Positions 6,615 to 11,568 of a DNA stretch of 11,568 nt are shown here, piece by piece. The stretch lies in assembly GCA_021790075.1 (NCBI GenBank), contig JAJYIN010000044.1:1-11568 (forward strand). The letters run 5' to 3'. Position numbers and translations under genes: made by a program. This stretch comes from Actinomycetes bacterium. Its GTDB lineage: Bacteria > Actinomycetota > Thermoleophilia > BMS3ABIN01. The notes beneath the pieces were generated by a model. The model was not told the origin of the DNA. It saw only the letters and a list, made by a program, of their open reading frames with translations, and ran no database searches. Position 1 is the first letter of the stretch. Every line of letters starts with the position of its first letter.

Positions 6615-7464
6615 AGTCGACAGTCTCCGGCCCGGGCACAAACTCGAGTTCGCGGCCGGGCACAGTCAGAGCAACGTCAGTGGCTATCCCCGTGCTGAAA
6701 CCCAGGCCTTCCTGGTTCCAGAAAGTCGGAAAGGAACGAGCCATCAGGCGTGAAGCAGTCTGGGCCGGGCTCAGACTGGAAACCGTGTTTGTTTCACCAT
6801 GAGAAAGGAAAAAGATGGCCGCCAGAGGGACCCCTCCGGGATCAGCCAGGCCGGCGTCGCCATGCCAGGGCGTGCCATGAATCCAGAAACGGCCGTCGCG
6901 TGGCGTGATGATAATCCTGTCGTCGCTGAGAACGACGACCTCCTCGCCGGCATCCCAGAGCCGTGACATGGTGCTCTTGCCGGCGCCGGAGACGCCCAGG
7001 AACAGAAGTCCCCGTCCGTGATCGCTGATGCCACATGCATGCACTTCGATCCCATGCCCCAGGGCCAGGCGATTCACCGCCAGTACTTCGTCCAGGGGAT
7101 AAGAGAAGGGAAAATAGTTTGGCAGCAGTTCGCCCATGCCTTCCCAGGTGAAAGCTCTCCCCTGGGAGAACCCCTCATCGAGATAGGCAATCTGGTAAGG
7201 GAGCCCTTTTCGATTGGAGCTCTCGAGGCTTATCAGGTACTGGCCGCCGGACCGCCACAACTTCCAGGCTCCATGAGAATCGAAGACAAGATCGCCGTCC
7301 CAGTCGGGAACCCCGTTGCTGTCGGCCACGAGCGAGAAGTCCGGCCTGCGATCGTTAACCTGAAAAGGCAGGTAGTCCTGAGGAATGCTGAATCCCGCCG
7401 AGTCCGGCGTAGCCGCCACTTCAAAAACCATCCCCGCTATTTGAAATTGTGCCTTTCTGACCAT
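6589..7464 (-). CDS. HPr-kinase-like protein of cassette B
   Basis: The 291-aa product starts with ATG at 7464, with only a weak GAAAG upstream. The Walker A motif GVSGAGKST is at residues 157-165, preceded by VHACGIS (141-147). VVLSDDRIII (178-187) fits Walker B, with Asp181 and Asp182, and GTPWHGD (197-203) follows. The order HACG, P-loop, Asp-Asp, G(T/S)P..GD is shared with the cassette A kinase, and the family is HprK-related. The first 130 residues differ clearly between the two. It lies after a strong terminator (7495-7532) with no room for a promoter, so it probably depends on read-through. The peptide of this cassette ends in Ser, the residue type that HprK-like lasso peptide kinases modify. 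That it is the target is inference. Confidence 0.8.
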   Translation of the reverse strand: MVRKAQFQIAGMVFEVAATPDSAGFSIPQDYLPFQVNDRRPDFSLVADSNGVPDWDGDLVFDSHGAWKLWRSGGQYLISLESSNRKGLPYQIAYLDEGFSQGRAFTWEGMGELLPNYFPFSYPLDEVLAVNRLALGHGIEVHACGISDHGRGLLFLGVSGAGKSTMSRLWDAGEEVVVLSDDRIIITPRDGRFWIHGTPWHGDAGLADPGGVPLAAIFFLSHGETNTVSSLSPAQTASRLMARSFPTFWNQEGLGFSTGIATDVALTVPGRELEFVPGPETVDYVRRLLDS

Positions 7465-7494
7465 ACATAGCTTTCATTTTGTCAATGAAGGTCG

Positions 7495-7532
7495 TAAAAA
7501 AAGCGAGAGGATACCGGGATATCCTCTCGCTT
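7495..7532 (-). terminator. strong intrinsic terminator after precursor B
   Basis: On the minus strand a perfect 13-bp stem (7532-7520 with 7513-7501) encloses a 6-nt loop and runs into a U tract (7502-7496). It lies between the precursor stop and the kinase start. The plus strand has no T tract after the stem, so it acts only on minus-strand transcripts. Confidence 0.9.
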
Positions 7533-7567
7533 GACCTCAAAATATATCGATGGAAAGCAGCTGCCGC

Positions 7568-7741
7568 CTAGCTCCCAACACTGGAGCAGCTGACTTGCGA
7601 ATAGCCGCTGCACCATCCCGATATCGGCCCGTCAATCTGCGGGCTTACGCACTTGCAATTGAAGAGGACGGCCTCCTCAGCAACTAAAGGCACCCTCTCA
7701 ACAAGGGGTTCTACATACGATTTGCGCTTCGACTGCTGCAT
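7568..7741 (-). CDS. Cys-rich RiPP precursor peptide of cassette B (57 aa)
   Basis: On the minus strand ATG at 7741 follows a purine-rich ribosome binding site (AAGGGGAT at 7755-7748, 8 nt from GGGG to the ATG), and the frame ends with TAG at 7570-7568. The 57-aa product starts MQQSKRKSYVEPLVERVPL and continues VAEEAVLFNCKC. Cysteines are at 29, 31, 44 and 52. Residues 1-28 have none, so a Cys-free leader and a Cys/Gly/Ser-rich core are evident. The core has Trp43 next to Cys44 and ends in Ser-Val-Gly-Ser, giving a C-terminal Ser57. The leader shares with precursor A the pattern of a basic start, Tyr-x-x-Pro, hydrophobic residues, then Glu before the first Cys. The gene lies between the radical SAM and kinase genes and has a strong terminator. 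No AXA motif precedes the first Cys. I know no named family for it. Confidence 0.8.
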   Translation of the reverse strand: MQQSKRKSYVEPLVERVPLVAEEAVLFNCKCVSPQIDGPISGWCSGYSQVSCSSVGS

Positions 7742-7836
7742 GTTCTCATCCCCTTCCCCCTACCTGATTAGTAACCCTAGAATAAAACCTGCCAAGATTC
7801 AGCTCCCCGAGATATAAAATGTTAACTCAAAACAAT

Positions 7837-8919
7837 TTATTTTTCAACACTTTCGCCAAATATTTCTGCACCATAAGCTTCGGCCCGTAATTTGGCCAAC
7901 CGGCACAGAAAATCAGACGCCTGCTCCGCAGCGCCGTTCTCGATCTCTCCCCATCCGGGACACTGGCCGCATAGATAGTAAAGCTTGCAGCCGGCACACT
8001 TGTAGCCCTCGCTGACCTTCCGGAACCTTATCTTCGACATGAACTCCTGCCATCCCTCGGTGAATGAACCAGCCAGAAGATCGTAGGTCTCTTTCCTGGC
8101 GAGCATGCAGGGGCAAAGTCGGCCCCTGGCATCGATGTGGAAAGAGTTGAGACCGGCGCCACAGGAATAAATGGTAGTCCCCTTGCCGGAGAACTGCTTG
8201 TTGTAATCGACCAGCTGCTTGAGGGCGCCGATCCGGCGGGTGTCGGTACGATCCATGGCGATGATCTCTTCAGGGGTGAGCCGGTATTCGCACGGGGCCT
8301 GTGAGCCATCCACATGGGAGTGGATGTTGGCATCATAACGAAATTCTGCTCCAATGCGGCGGGCCATCTCCATCATCTTTTCGAGCTCCCCCTGGTTGAT
8401 GGAGATAAGCATGCTCTTTAACCTCAATGGCAGTTTCTGCTGATAGAGCAGTTCCATCCCTTCGCGGAAACGGTCGTAAGAACCGTCCACCCCGGTAACC
8501 TTTTCGTAGGTCTCCCGGGTAGCTCCGTATACGGTGATCTCTATGGCAAAGGGCCGCCACTCACCCAGCATCTGCGCCTTCTGCGGCGTAACCAGGGTGG
8601 CGTTGGTAAACAGACTGATAAGAAAGCCCTTGTTTTTGGCATAGAGGTAAAGTTCCTCGAAATCGGGCCTCAGCAGCGGCTCGCCCCCGGTCAGCAGCAA
8701 CCAGAGGCAGCCGGCCGCGGCGATATCGTCAAGGATGCGTTTGATACCGCTGCCCGACATGCCGCGGTCACTATCCCTGACATAGCAATGAACGCAGCGA
8801 AGGTTGCAGCGGGATGTGACGTCGATGCTGCCGCCAATCGGGATGCGGTTGCGGCTGACTGTTTCGTGCAGACGTTTACTGAAGCTGGCGTAATTGACGC
8901 TGGGGATTGCGCAGTCCAT
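7837..8919 (-). CDS. radical SAM/SPASM peptide maturase of cassette B
   Basis: The 360-aa product has CNLRCVHC (Cys38, Cys42, Cys45) for the SAM-binding 4Fe-4S cluster and TGGE at 77-80. The SPASM part has Cys253, Cys269, Cys271, then CAGCKLYYLCGQC (Cys308, 311, 317, 320) and Cys339. The spacing of the C-terminal set is the same as in the cassette A enzyme. The two are clearly homologous along their length, for example VEISIYG versus IEITVYG and FDANI versus YDANI, but are well diverged. It should receive the peptide from the PqqD protein 10 bp upstream and form radical-based bonds in the Cys-rich core. AGGAAG lies close upstream of ATG at 8919. Product chemistry is not decidable from sequence. 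Confidence 0.9.
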   Translation of the reverse strand: MDCAIPSVNYASFSKRLHETVSRNRIPIGGSIDVTSRCNLRCVHCYVRDSDRGMSGSGIKRILDDIAAAGCLWLLLTGGEPLLRPDFEELYLYAKNKGFLISLFTNATLVTPQKAQMLGEWRPFAIEITVYGATRETYEKVTGVDGSYDRFREGMELLYQQKLPLRLKSMLISINQGELEKMMEMARRIGAEFRYDANIHSHVDGSQAPCEYRLTPEEIIAMDRTDTRRIGALKQLVDYNKQFSGKGTTIYSCGAGLNSFHIDARGRLCPCMLARKETYDLLAGSFTEGWQEFMSKIRFRKVSEGYKCAGCKLYYLCGQCPGWGEIENGAAEQASDFLCRLAKLRAEAYGAEIFGESVEK

Positions 8920-8929
8920 GACTTCCTGC

Positions 8930-9268
8930 TTACCGGCTGTCCGGCAACTCCCTGACAGCCATGATCTCCTGCAGCTTAGCTATACAGCGCTCGAGATCCT
9001 CTCCGGCCTGTTCCCGCTCCACCTCGAATTCGGCCACCATCCGGTCACGGATGTCGGCCAGCGGGAGCTTGCCGTCGATAAGAGACCAGACGAAGGCGGC
9101 CGTCTCATTCAGCGTAAAAACGCTGTCCAGGTCGGCCATTTCCCGGCGAACGGGAACCAGGATCGTTTCCTCGCCGACCTGGCGCCAGACCATGTCCTGT
9201 TTTTTTTCGTAGACTTTCTGTCCGGAAAAACCGTTATCCATAAACTGCGATCGTTGATTGTATTGCAA
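8930..9268 (-). CDS. PqqD-like peptide-binding protein of cassette B
   Basis: The frame runs from TTG at 9268 to a stop at 8930 (112 aa). AAAGGG lies a few bases upstream of the TTG. The in-frame ATG at 9241 (103 aa) has no visible ribosome binding site, so the start is uncertain. The part from about residue 25 on (ILVPVRREMADLDSVFTLNETAAFVWSLIDGKL, then helices with RDRMVAEFEVERE and LERCIAKLQEIMAV) is the PqqD/RRE fold. FTLNETAAFVWSL matches the family signature of strand and helix. The N-terminal 20 or so residues are Gln/Asn/Lys-rich and may be disordered. It is first in cassette B and lies 10 bp before the radical SAM gene. Confidence 0.85.
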   Translation of the reverse strand: MQYNQRSQFMDNGFSGQKVYEKKQDMVWRQVGEETILVPVRREMADLDSVFTLNETAAFVWSLIDGKLPLADIRDRMVAEFEVEREQAGEDLERCIAKLQEIMAVRELPDSR

Positions 9269-9362
9269 AGGCCCTTTCTGACCCCTAGTTAGTCCTCTTT
9301 TGCCCCCGGAAAAACGACCAACACTGAAATTGCCCCCCGTGCCTGTTAACCGAAGAAATGTA

Positions 9363-9390
9363 ATTATACTACATCTTTCATTTTTATCAA
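9363..9390 (-). promoter_or_regulatory. strong sigma-70-type promoter of cassette B
   Basis: On the minus strand TTGATA (9390-9385, 5 of 6 consensus bases) and a perfect TATAAT (9368-9363) are separated by 16 bp. Transcription would start near 9356 and leave a leader of about 88 nt before the PqqD start. Confidence 0.7.
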
Positions 9391-9408
9391 TGATATATTC
9401 TTATTAAT

Positions 9409-9436
9409 TTGACCCAGATTTATAAGTAAATATACA
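9409..9436 (+). promoter_or_regulatory. candidate distal promoter for the por operon
   Basis: TTGACC (9409-9414, 5 of 6 consensus) and TATACA (9431-9436, 4 of 6) are separated by 16 bp. Use of this promoter would give the por operon a leader of about 225 nt. Confidence 0.4.
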
Positions 9437-9543
9437 CAGATTTTTCCCCATCCCGGGCTTCGGAGCCGGCTGACCCATGCGGAGGGCCGGTTGCCGGACA
9501 TTGGCAGCGCCTTGCTTTTCTTCTGTAAATCCCTCTAAATCCC

Positions 9544-9552
9544 TGATAGAAT
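9544..9552 (+). promoter_or_regulatory. candidate proximal extended -10 promoter for por
   Basis: TGATAGAAT at 9544-9552 is an extended -10 element (TGN plus TAGAAT, 5 of 6 consensus). No good -35 box is seen. The transcript would start near 9559, just at the GC-rich hairpin. Confidence 0.35.
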
Positions 9553-9555
9553 ATT

Positions 9556-9649
9556 GCGGTTGACCGGCGGGGGCGCGCCAGCGCCCGTCCCAACCGCCGG
9601 CAGCTTTTTTGCTAAATCCTCCCGGAAAACGGTCCGGGGACGGCTTTTT
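9556..9649 (+). terminator. terminator-like, possibly attenuating leader before porC
   Basis: CCGGCGG (9564-9570) pairs with CCGCCGG (9594-9600), with an inner stem GGGCGC/GCGCCC (9571-9576, 9581-9586), followed by six T at 9605-9610. GCGGTTG (9556-9562) can instead pair with CAACCGC (9591-9597), which competes for the same bases. CCGTCCC (9585-9591) can also pair with GGGACGG (9637-9643), just before a second T tract at 9645-9649. This looks like one or two terminators with alternative folds. No ligand-binding class is recognised. Confidence 0.5.
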
Positions 9650-9669
9650 AATCCCTTGAGGAGGTTTAC

Positions 9670-10242
9670 ATGCAGCAGGTAACAGAGATTCGCTGGCACG
9701 CCCGCGGCGGTCAGGGTGCTGTTACGGCGGCCAAGATGACCGCGGAGGTGGCCCTCAGCCAGGACAAGTTCTTCCAGGCCTTCCCGGAATACGGTCCCGA
9801 GCGCTCCGGCGCTCCCATTGTCGCCTTCACCCGCATCTCGGACGCGCCCATCCAGGTCTACAGCGCCATCGAGCACCCGGATTACGTCCTTGTGCTGGAC
9901 CCCACTCTACTGGACGTGGTGGACGTGACTTCCGGCACCGGCGAGGGCGCCGTGGTCATCATCAATTCCGAGGAAGATGCAGCCATGCTGGCCGCCCGCC
10001 CGGAAATGGCCGGGAAAAAGGTTTACACGGTGCCCGCCACCAGGATCGCCCTGGAAACCATCAAGCGGGCAATTCCCAACACGCCCCTGATCGGCGCGCT
10101 TACCCGCGTGAGTGGTCTTTTCGACCTGGACGGCGTGCTCGGCCAGGTCAAGGGTTCGCTGGGCAAGAAGTTCAGCGACGAGGTCGTCAGCGCCAACCTC
10201 GAGGCGGTCCGGCGCGGCTATGAGGAGGTCTCGGGAGAATGA
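9670..10242 (+). CDS. porC: pyruvate:ferredoxin oxidoreductase, gamma subunit
   Basis: The 190-aa product begins at ATG 9670 with GAGGAGG 8 or so nt upstream. RWHARGGQGAVTAAK (residues 8-22) and FPEYGPERSGAPI (38-50) are the family signature of the gamma domain of 2-oxoacid:acceptor oxidoreductases. Length fits the separate gamma subunit of the four-subunit enzyme, which oxidises pyruvate with CoA to acetyl-CoA and CO2 and reduces ferredoxin in the cytoplasm. The stop overlaps the porD start by 4 nt (ATGA), and the gene order gamma-delta-alpha is that of known bacterial por operons such as in Thermotoga. A related 2-oxoacid as substrate cannot be excluded. The name porG is also used for this subunit. 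Confidence 0.9.
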   Translation: MQQVTEIRWHARGGQGAVTAAKMTAEVALSQDKFFQAFPEYGPERSGAPIVAFTRISDAPIQVYSAIEHPDYVLVLDPTLLDVVDVTSGTGEGAVVIINSEEDAAMLAARPEMAGKKVYTVPATRIALETIKRAIPNTPLIGALTRVSGLFDLDGVLGQVKGSLGKKFSDEVVSANLEAVRRGYEEVSGE

Positions 10243-10631
10243 GCAACGACGAAAAGAAGAAAGCGGCAAAGATCAAGATTGCCGTCAGGAGGAAGACCGC
10301 TTCCGGCGAGAAGTGGGACATCTCGGACATCCAGAACTGGGGGCCGGGCCGGCACGAGTTGGGCGCCACCATCCCCGAGTCCGGCACCGCCGAGGACTAT
10401 GAGACCGGCGGCTGGCGTACTGAGCGGCCCGTGCGCGACCTGGAGAAATGCAACGACTGCATGATCTGTTTCTTCGCCTGTCCCGATTCCTCCATCAAGG
10501 TGGAGAACGGCAAGATGGTGGAGATCGACCTCAGGCACTGCAAGGGCTGCGGCATCTGCGCGGCGGTCTGTCCCCGCGACGCCATCGAGATGAAGAACGA
10601 AATCGAGGTCAGCAAGGAGGAGGAAAAATAA
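10239..10631 (+). CDS. porD: pyruvate:ferredoxin oxidoreductase, delta (ferredoxin) subunit
   Basis: The 130-aa product has two 4Fe-4S motifs: CNDCMICFFAC (Cys71, 74, 77, 81) and CKGCGICAAVC (Cys101, 104, 107, 111), each followed by Pro. This is the 2[4Fe-4S] ferredoxin-type delta subunit that passes electrons from the thiamine diphosphate centre to external ferredoxin. The N-terminal 70 residues, with the GWRTERPVRDLEKC run just before the first cluster, are typical of PorD. The first 20 residues are very Lys-rich. It overlaps porC by 4 nt and porA by one nt (TAATG), so translation is coupled. Confidence 0.92.
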   Translation: MSNDEKKKAAKIKIAVRRKTASGEKWDISDIQNWGPGRHELGATIPESGTAEDYETGGWRTERPVRDLEKCNDCMICFFACPDSSIKVENGKMVEIDLRHCKGCGICAAVCPRDAIEMKNEIEVSKEEEK

Positions 10632-11568
10632 TGGCCCGCAAAGCGATCACAGGAAACGGCGCCATCGCGCTGGCCCTCAAGCAGGTGGAGCCGGACGTCA
10701 TGTCCGCCTACCCGATCACCCCGCAGACGGAGATCGCCCAGAACTACGCCCAGTTCGTGGCTGACGGCGCGGTCAAGACCGAGTACATCGCCGTGGAAAG
10801 CGAGCACAGCGCCATGAGCGCCGCCATAGGTTCCTGCGCCGCCGGCGCCCGCACTATTACTGCTACTTCCTCGCAGGGCTTCGCGCTCATGTGGGAGATG
10901 CTGTTCATAGCCGCTTCGCTCAGGCTGCCGATCACCATGCCGGTGATCACCCGGGCGCTTTCGGGACCGATCAACATCCACTGTGACCACTCCGATTCCA
11001 TGGGCGGCCGCGACTGCGGCTGGATCCAGCTCTACGGCGAGGATGCCCAGGAGGGTTACGATAATGCCATTCAGGCGTTCCGCATCGCCGAGCACATGGA
11101 GGTGCGCCTGCCGGTGATGACCATGATCGACGGTTTCATCATCAGCGGCGCCATCGGCCCGGTGGAGACCGTGGACGATGAGGCGGTCAAGAATTTCGTC
11201 GGCGAATACGAGGCGGTCTACCCGCTGCTCGACATCGAGAACCCGGTCACCGTGGGCGCCTTCGACAGCCTCGGCGGCTGGTACTTCGAGCACAAGATAT
11301 CCCAAAACCGCGCCATGGAGAACGCCATGAAAGTCATCGAGGAAGTGGGCAAGGATTTCGGCAGCTTGAGTGGCCGCGAGTATTCCCACTTCAAGACCCA
11401 CATGATCGAAGACGCCGAGATCGTGCTGGTGGCTATCGGCTCGGCCGCTGGCAACGTCAAGACCATGGTCGACACGCTTCGCGGCGAGGGCAAGAAGGTC
11501 GGCATGCTCAAGGTGCGCACCTTCCGCCCCTTCCCCTACGAGCAGATACGCAATGCGCTTTCCAATGC
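10631..11568 (+). CDS. porA: pyruvate:ferredoxin oxidoreductase, alpha subunit (3' end outside window)
   Basis: ATG at 10631 shares its A with the porD stop, and AGGAGGA lies upstream. The frame is open to the window edge, giving 312 codons of the roughly 390 usual. YPITPQTEI (residues 27-35) is the conserved alpha-subunit motif near the active site. VESEHSAM (55-62) and TATSSQG (77-83) follow in the usual order, and the run with HCDHSDSMGGRD and GWIQLY further on is typical of pyruvate-type enzymes. The visible part covers the pyrimidine-binding domain and the start of the transketolase C-like domain. The beta subunit gene, which binds thiamine diphosphate, should follow outside the window. 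Confidence 0.93.
   Translation, partial: MARKAITGNGAIALALKQVEPDVMSAYPITPQTEIAQNYAQFVADGAVKTEYIAVESEHSAMSAAIGSCAAGARTITATSSQGFALMWEMLFIAASLRLPITMPVITRALSGPINIHCDHSDSMGGRDCGWIQLYGEDAQEGYDNAIQAFRIAEHMEVRLPVMTMIDGFIISGAIGPVETVDDEAVKNFVGEYEAVYPLLDIENPVTVGAFDSLGGWYFEHKISQNRAMENAMKVIEEVGKDFGSLSGREYSHFKTHMIEDAEIVLVAIGSAAGNVKTMVDTLRGEGKKVGMLKVRTFRPFPYEQIRNALSN

Larger units (their letters stand above)
6042..9390 (-). other. RiPP cassette B (PqqD, radical SAM, precursor, kinase, peptidase)
   Basis: The same five protein types as cassette A lie on the minus strand: PqqD-like (9268-8930), radical SAM/SPASM (8919-7837), Cys-rich precursor (7741-7568), HPr-kinase-like (7464-6589) and S26-type peptidase (6614-6042). 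A strong promoter lies at 9363-9390. The kinase is fourth rather than first, so the cassette is not a simple inverted copy of A. Confidence 0.75.
9269..9669. other. divergent regulatory region between cassette B and por
   Basis: No convincing gene lies in these 401 bp. The left third is the minus-strand leader of cassette B and holds two copies of TTGCCCCC on the plus strand (9300-9307, 9330-9337), 30 bp apart. The AT-rich centre holds back-to-back promoter candidates (9363-9390 minus, 9409-9436 plus). The right third is GC-rich and can fold into terminator-like structures before porC. Confidence 0.6.

Noticed and set aside
2663..9390. Lasso peptide cluster
   Set aside because: No Asn-synthetase-like cyclase or transglutaminase-like leader peptidase is present. 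Only the HprK-like kinase and PqqD/RRE-like protein are shared.
9477..9563. 28-codon plus-strand frame with three Cys before porC, considered as a third precursor
   Set aside because: It has no ribosome binding site, runs into the GC-rich hairpin, and does not resemble the leader pattern of the two precursors.
10397..11401. 334-codon minus-strand open frame opposite porD/porA
   Set aside because: Both por genes have full family motifs on the plus strand, so this is a shadow frame.
1..11568. CRISPR array, tRNA, rRNA or insertion sequence
   Set aside because: No regularly spaced repeats, tRNA-like cloverleaf, rRNA segments, transposase motifs or long terminal inverted repeats were seen by eye.

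Overview
This window is about 11.6 kb of fairly GC-rich, densely packed bacterial DNA. The 3' end carries a four-subunit-type pyruvate:ferredoxin oxidoreductase operon (order porC-porD-porA), which points to an anaerobe. A WYL-domain regulator and a secreted repeat protein at the left, plus GGAGG-type ribosome binding sites, would fit an anaerobic actinobacterium-like or Firmicutes/Chloroflexota-like lineage. I cannot fix the taxon from sequence alone.

Layout. (1) 1-2101: the C-terminal end of a WYL-domain regulator, then a secreted protein with seven beta-propeller repeats and an Ig-like domain. (2) 2139-2615, minus strand: a DUF488 protein that lacks the usual N-terminus. (3) 2663-6024, plus strand: cassette A, consisting of an HPr-kinase-like protein, a PqqD-type peptide-binding protein, a radical SAM/SPASM protein, an unusually short Cys-rich peptide gene (49 aa, 5 Cys) and an S26-type serine peptidase. 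(4) 6042-9390, minus strand: cassette B, with the same five protein types in a different order: PqqD, radical SAM/SPASM, Cys-rich peptide (57 aa, 4 Cys), HPr-kinase-like, S26-type peptidase. The two cassettes converge with the peptidase stop codons 17 bp apart. (5) 9269-9669: a divergent regulatory region with a promoter for cassette B and a structured leader for the por operon. (6) 9670-11568: porC, porD and a truncated porA.

The main result is the pair of convergent, diverged RiPP (ribosomally made, post-translationally modified peptide) cassettes. I infer that PqqD presents the leader of each small Cys-rich peptide to its radical SAM/SPASM enzyme, probably for Cys-linked crosslinking. The HPr-kinase-like protein may phosphorylate the peptide, and the S26-type peptidase may remove the leader. 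In both cassettes the precursor gene is followed by a strong intrinsic terminator, with peptidase (A) or kinase and peptidase (B) downstream. This suggests precursor in excess over the downstream enzymes. No transporter or immunity gene lies in the window. The combination of kinase, PqqD, radical SAM and S26 peptidase around a Cys-rich peptide does not match a named RiPP class that I can recall, so it is the part most likely to be undescribed.
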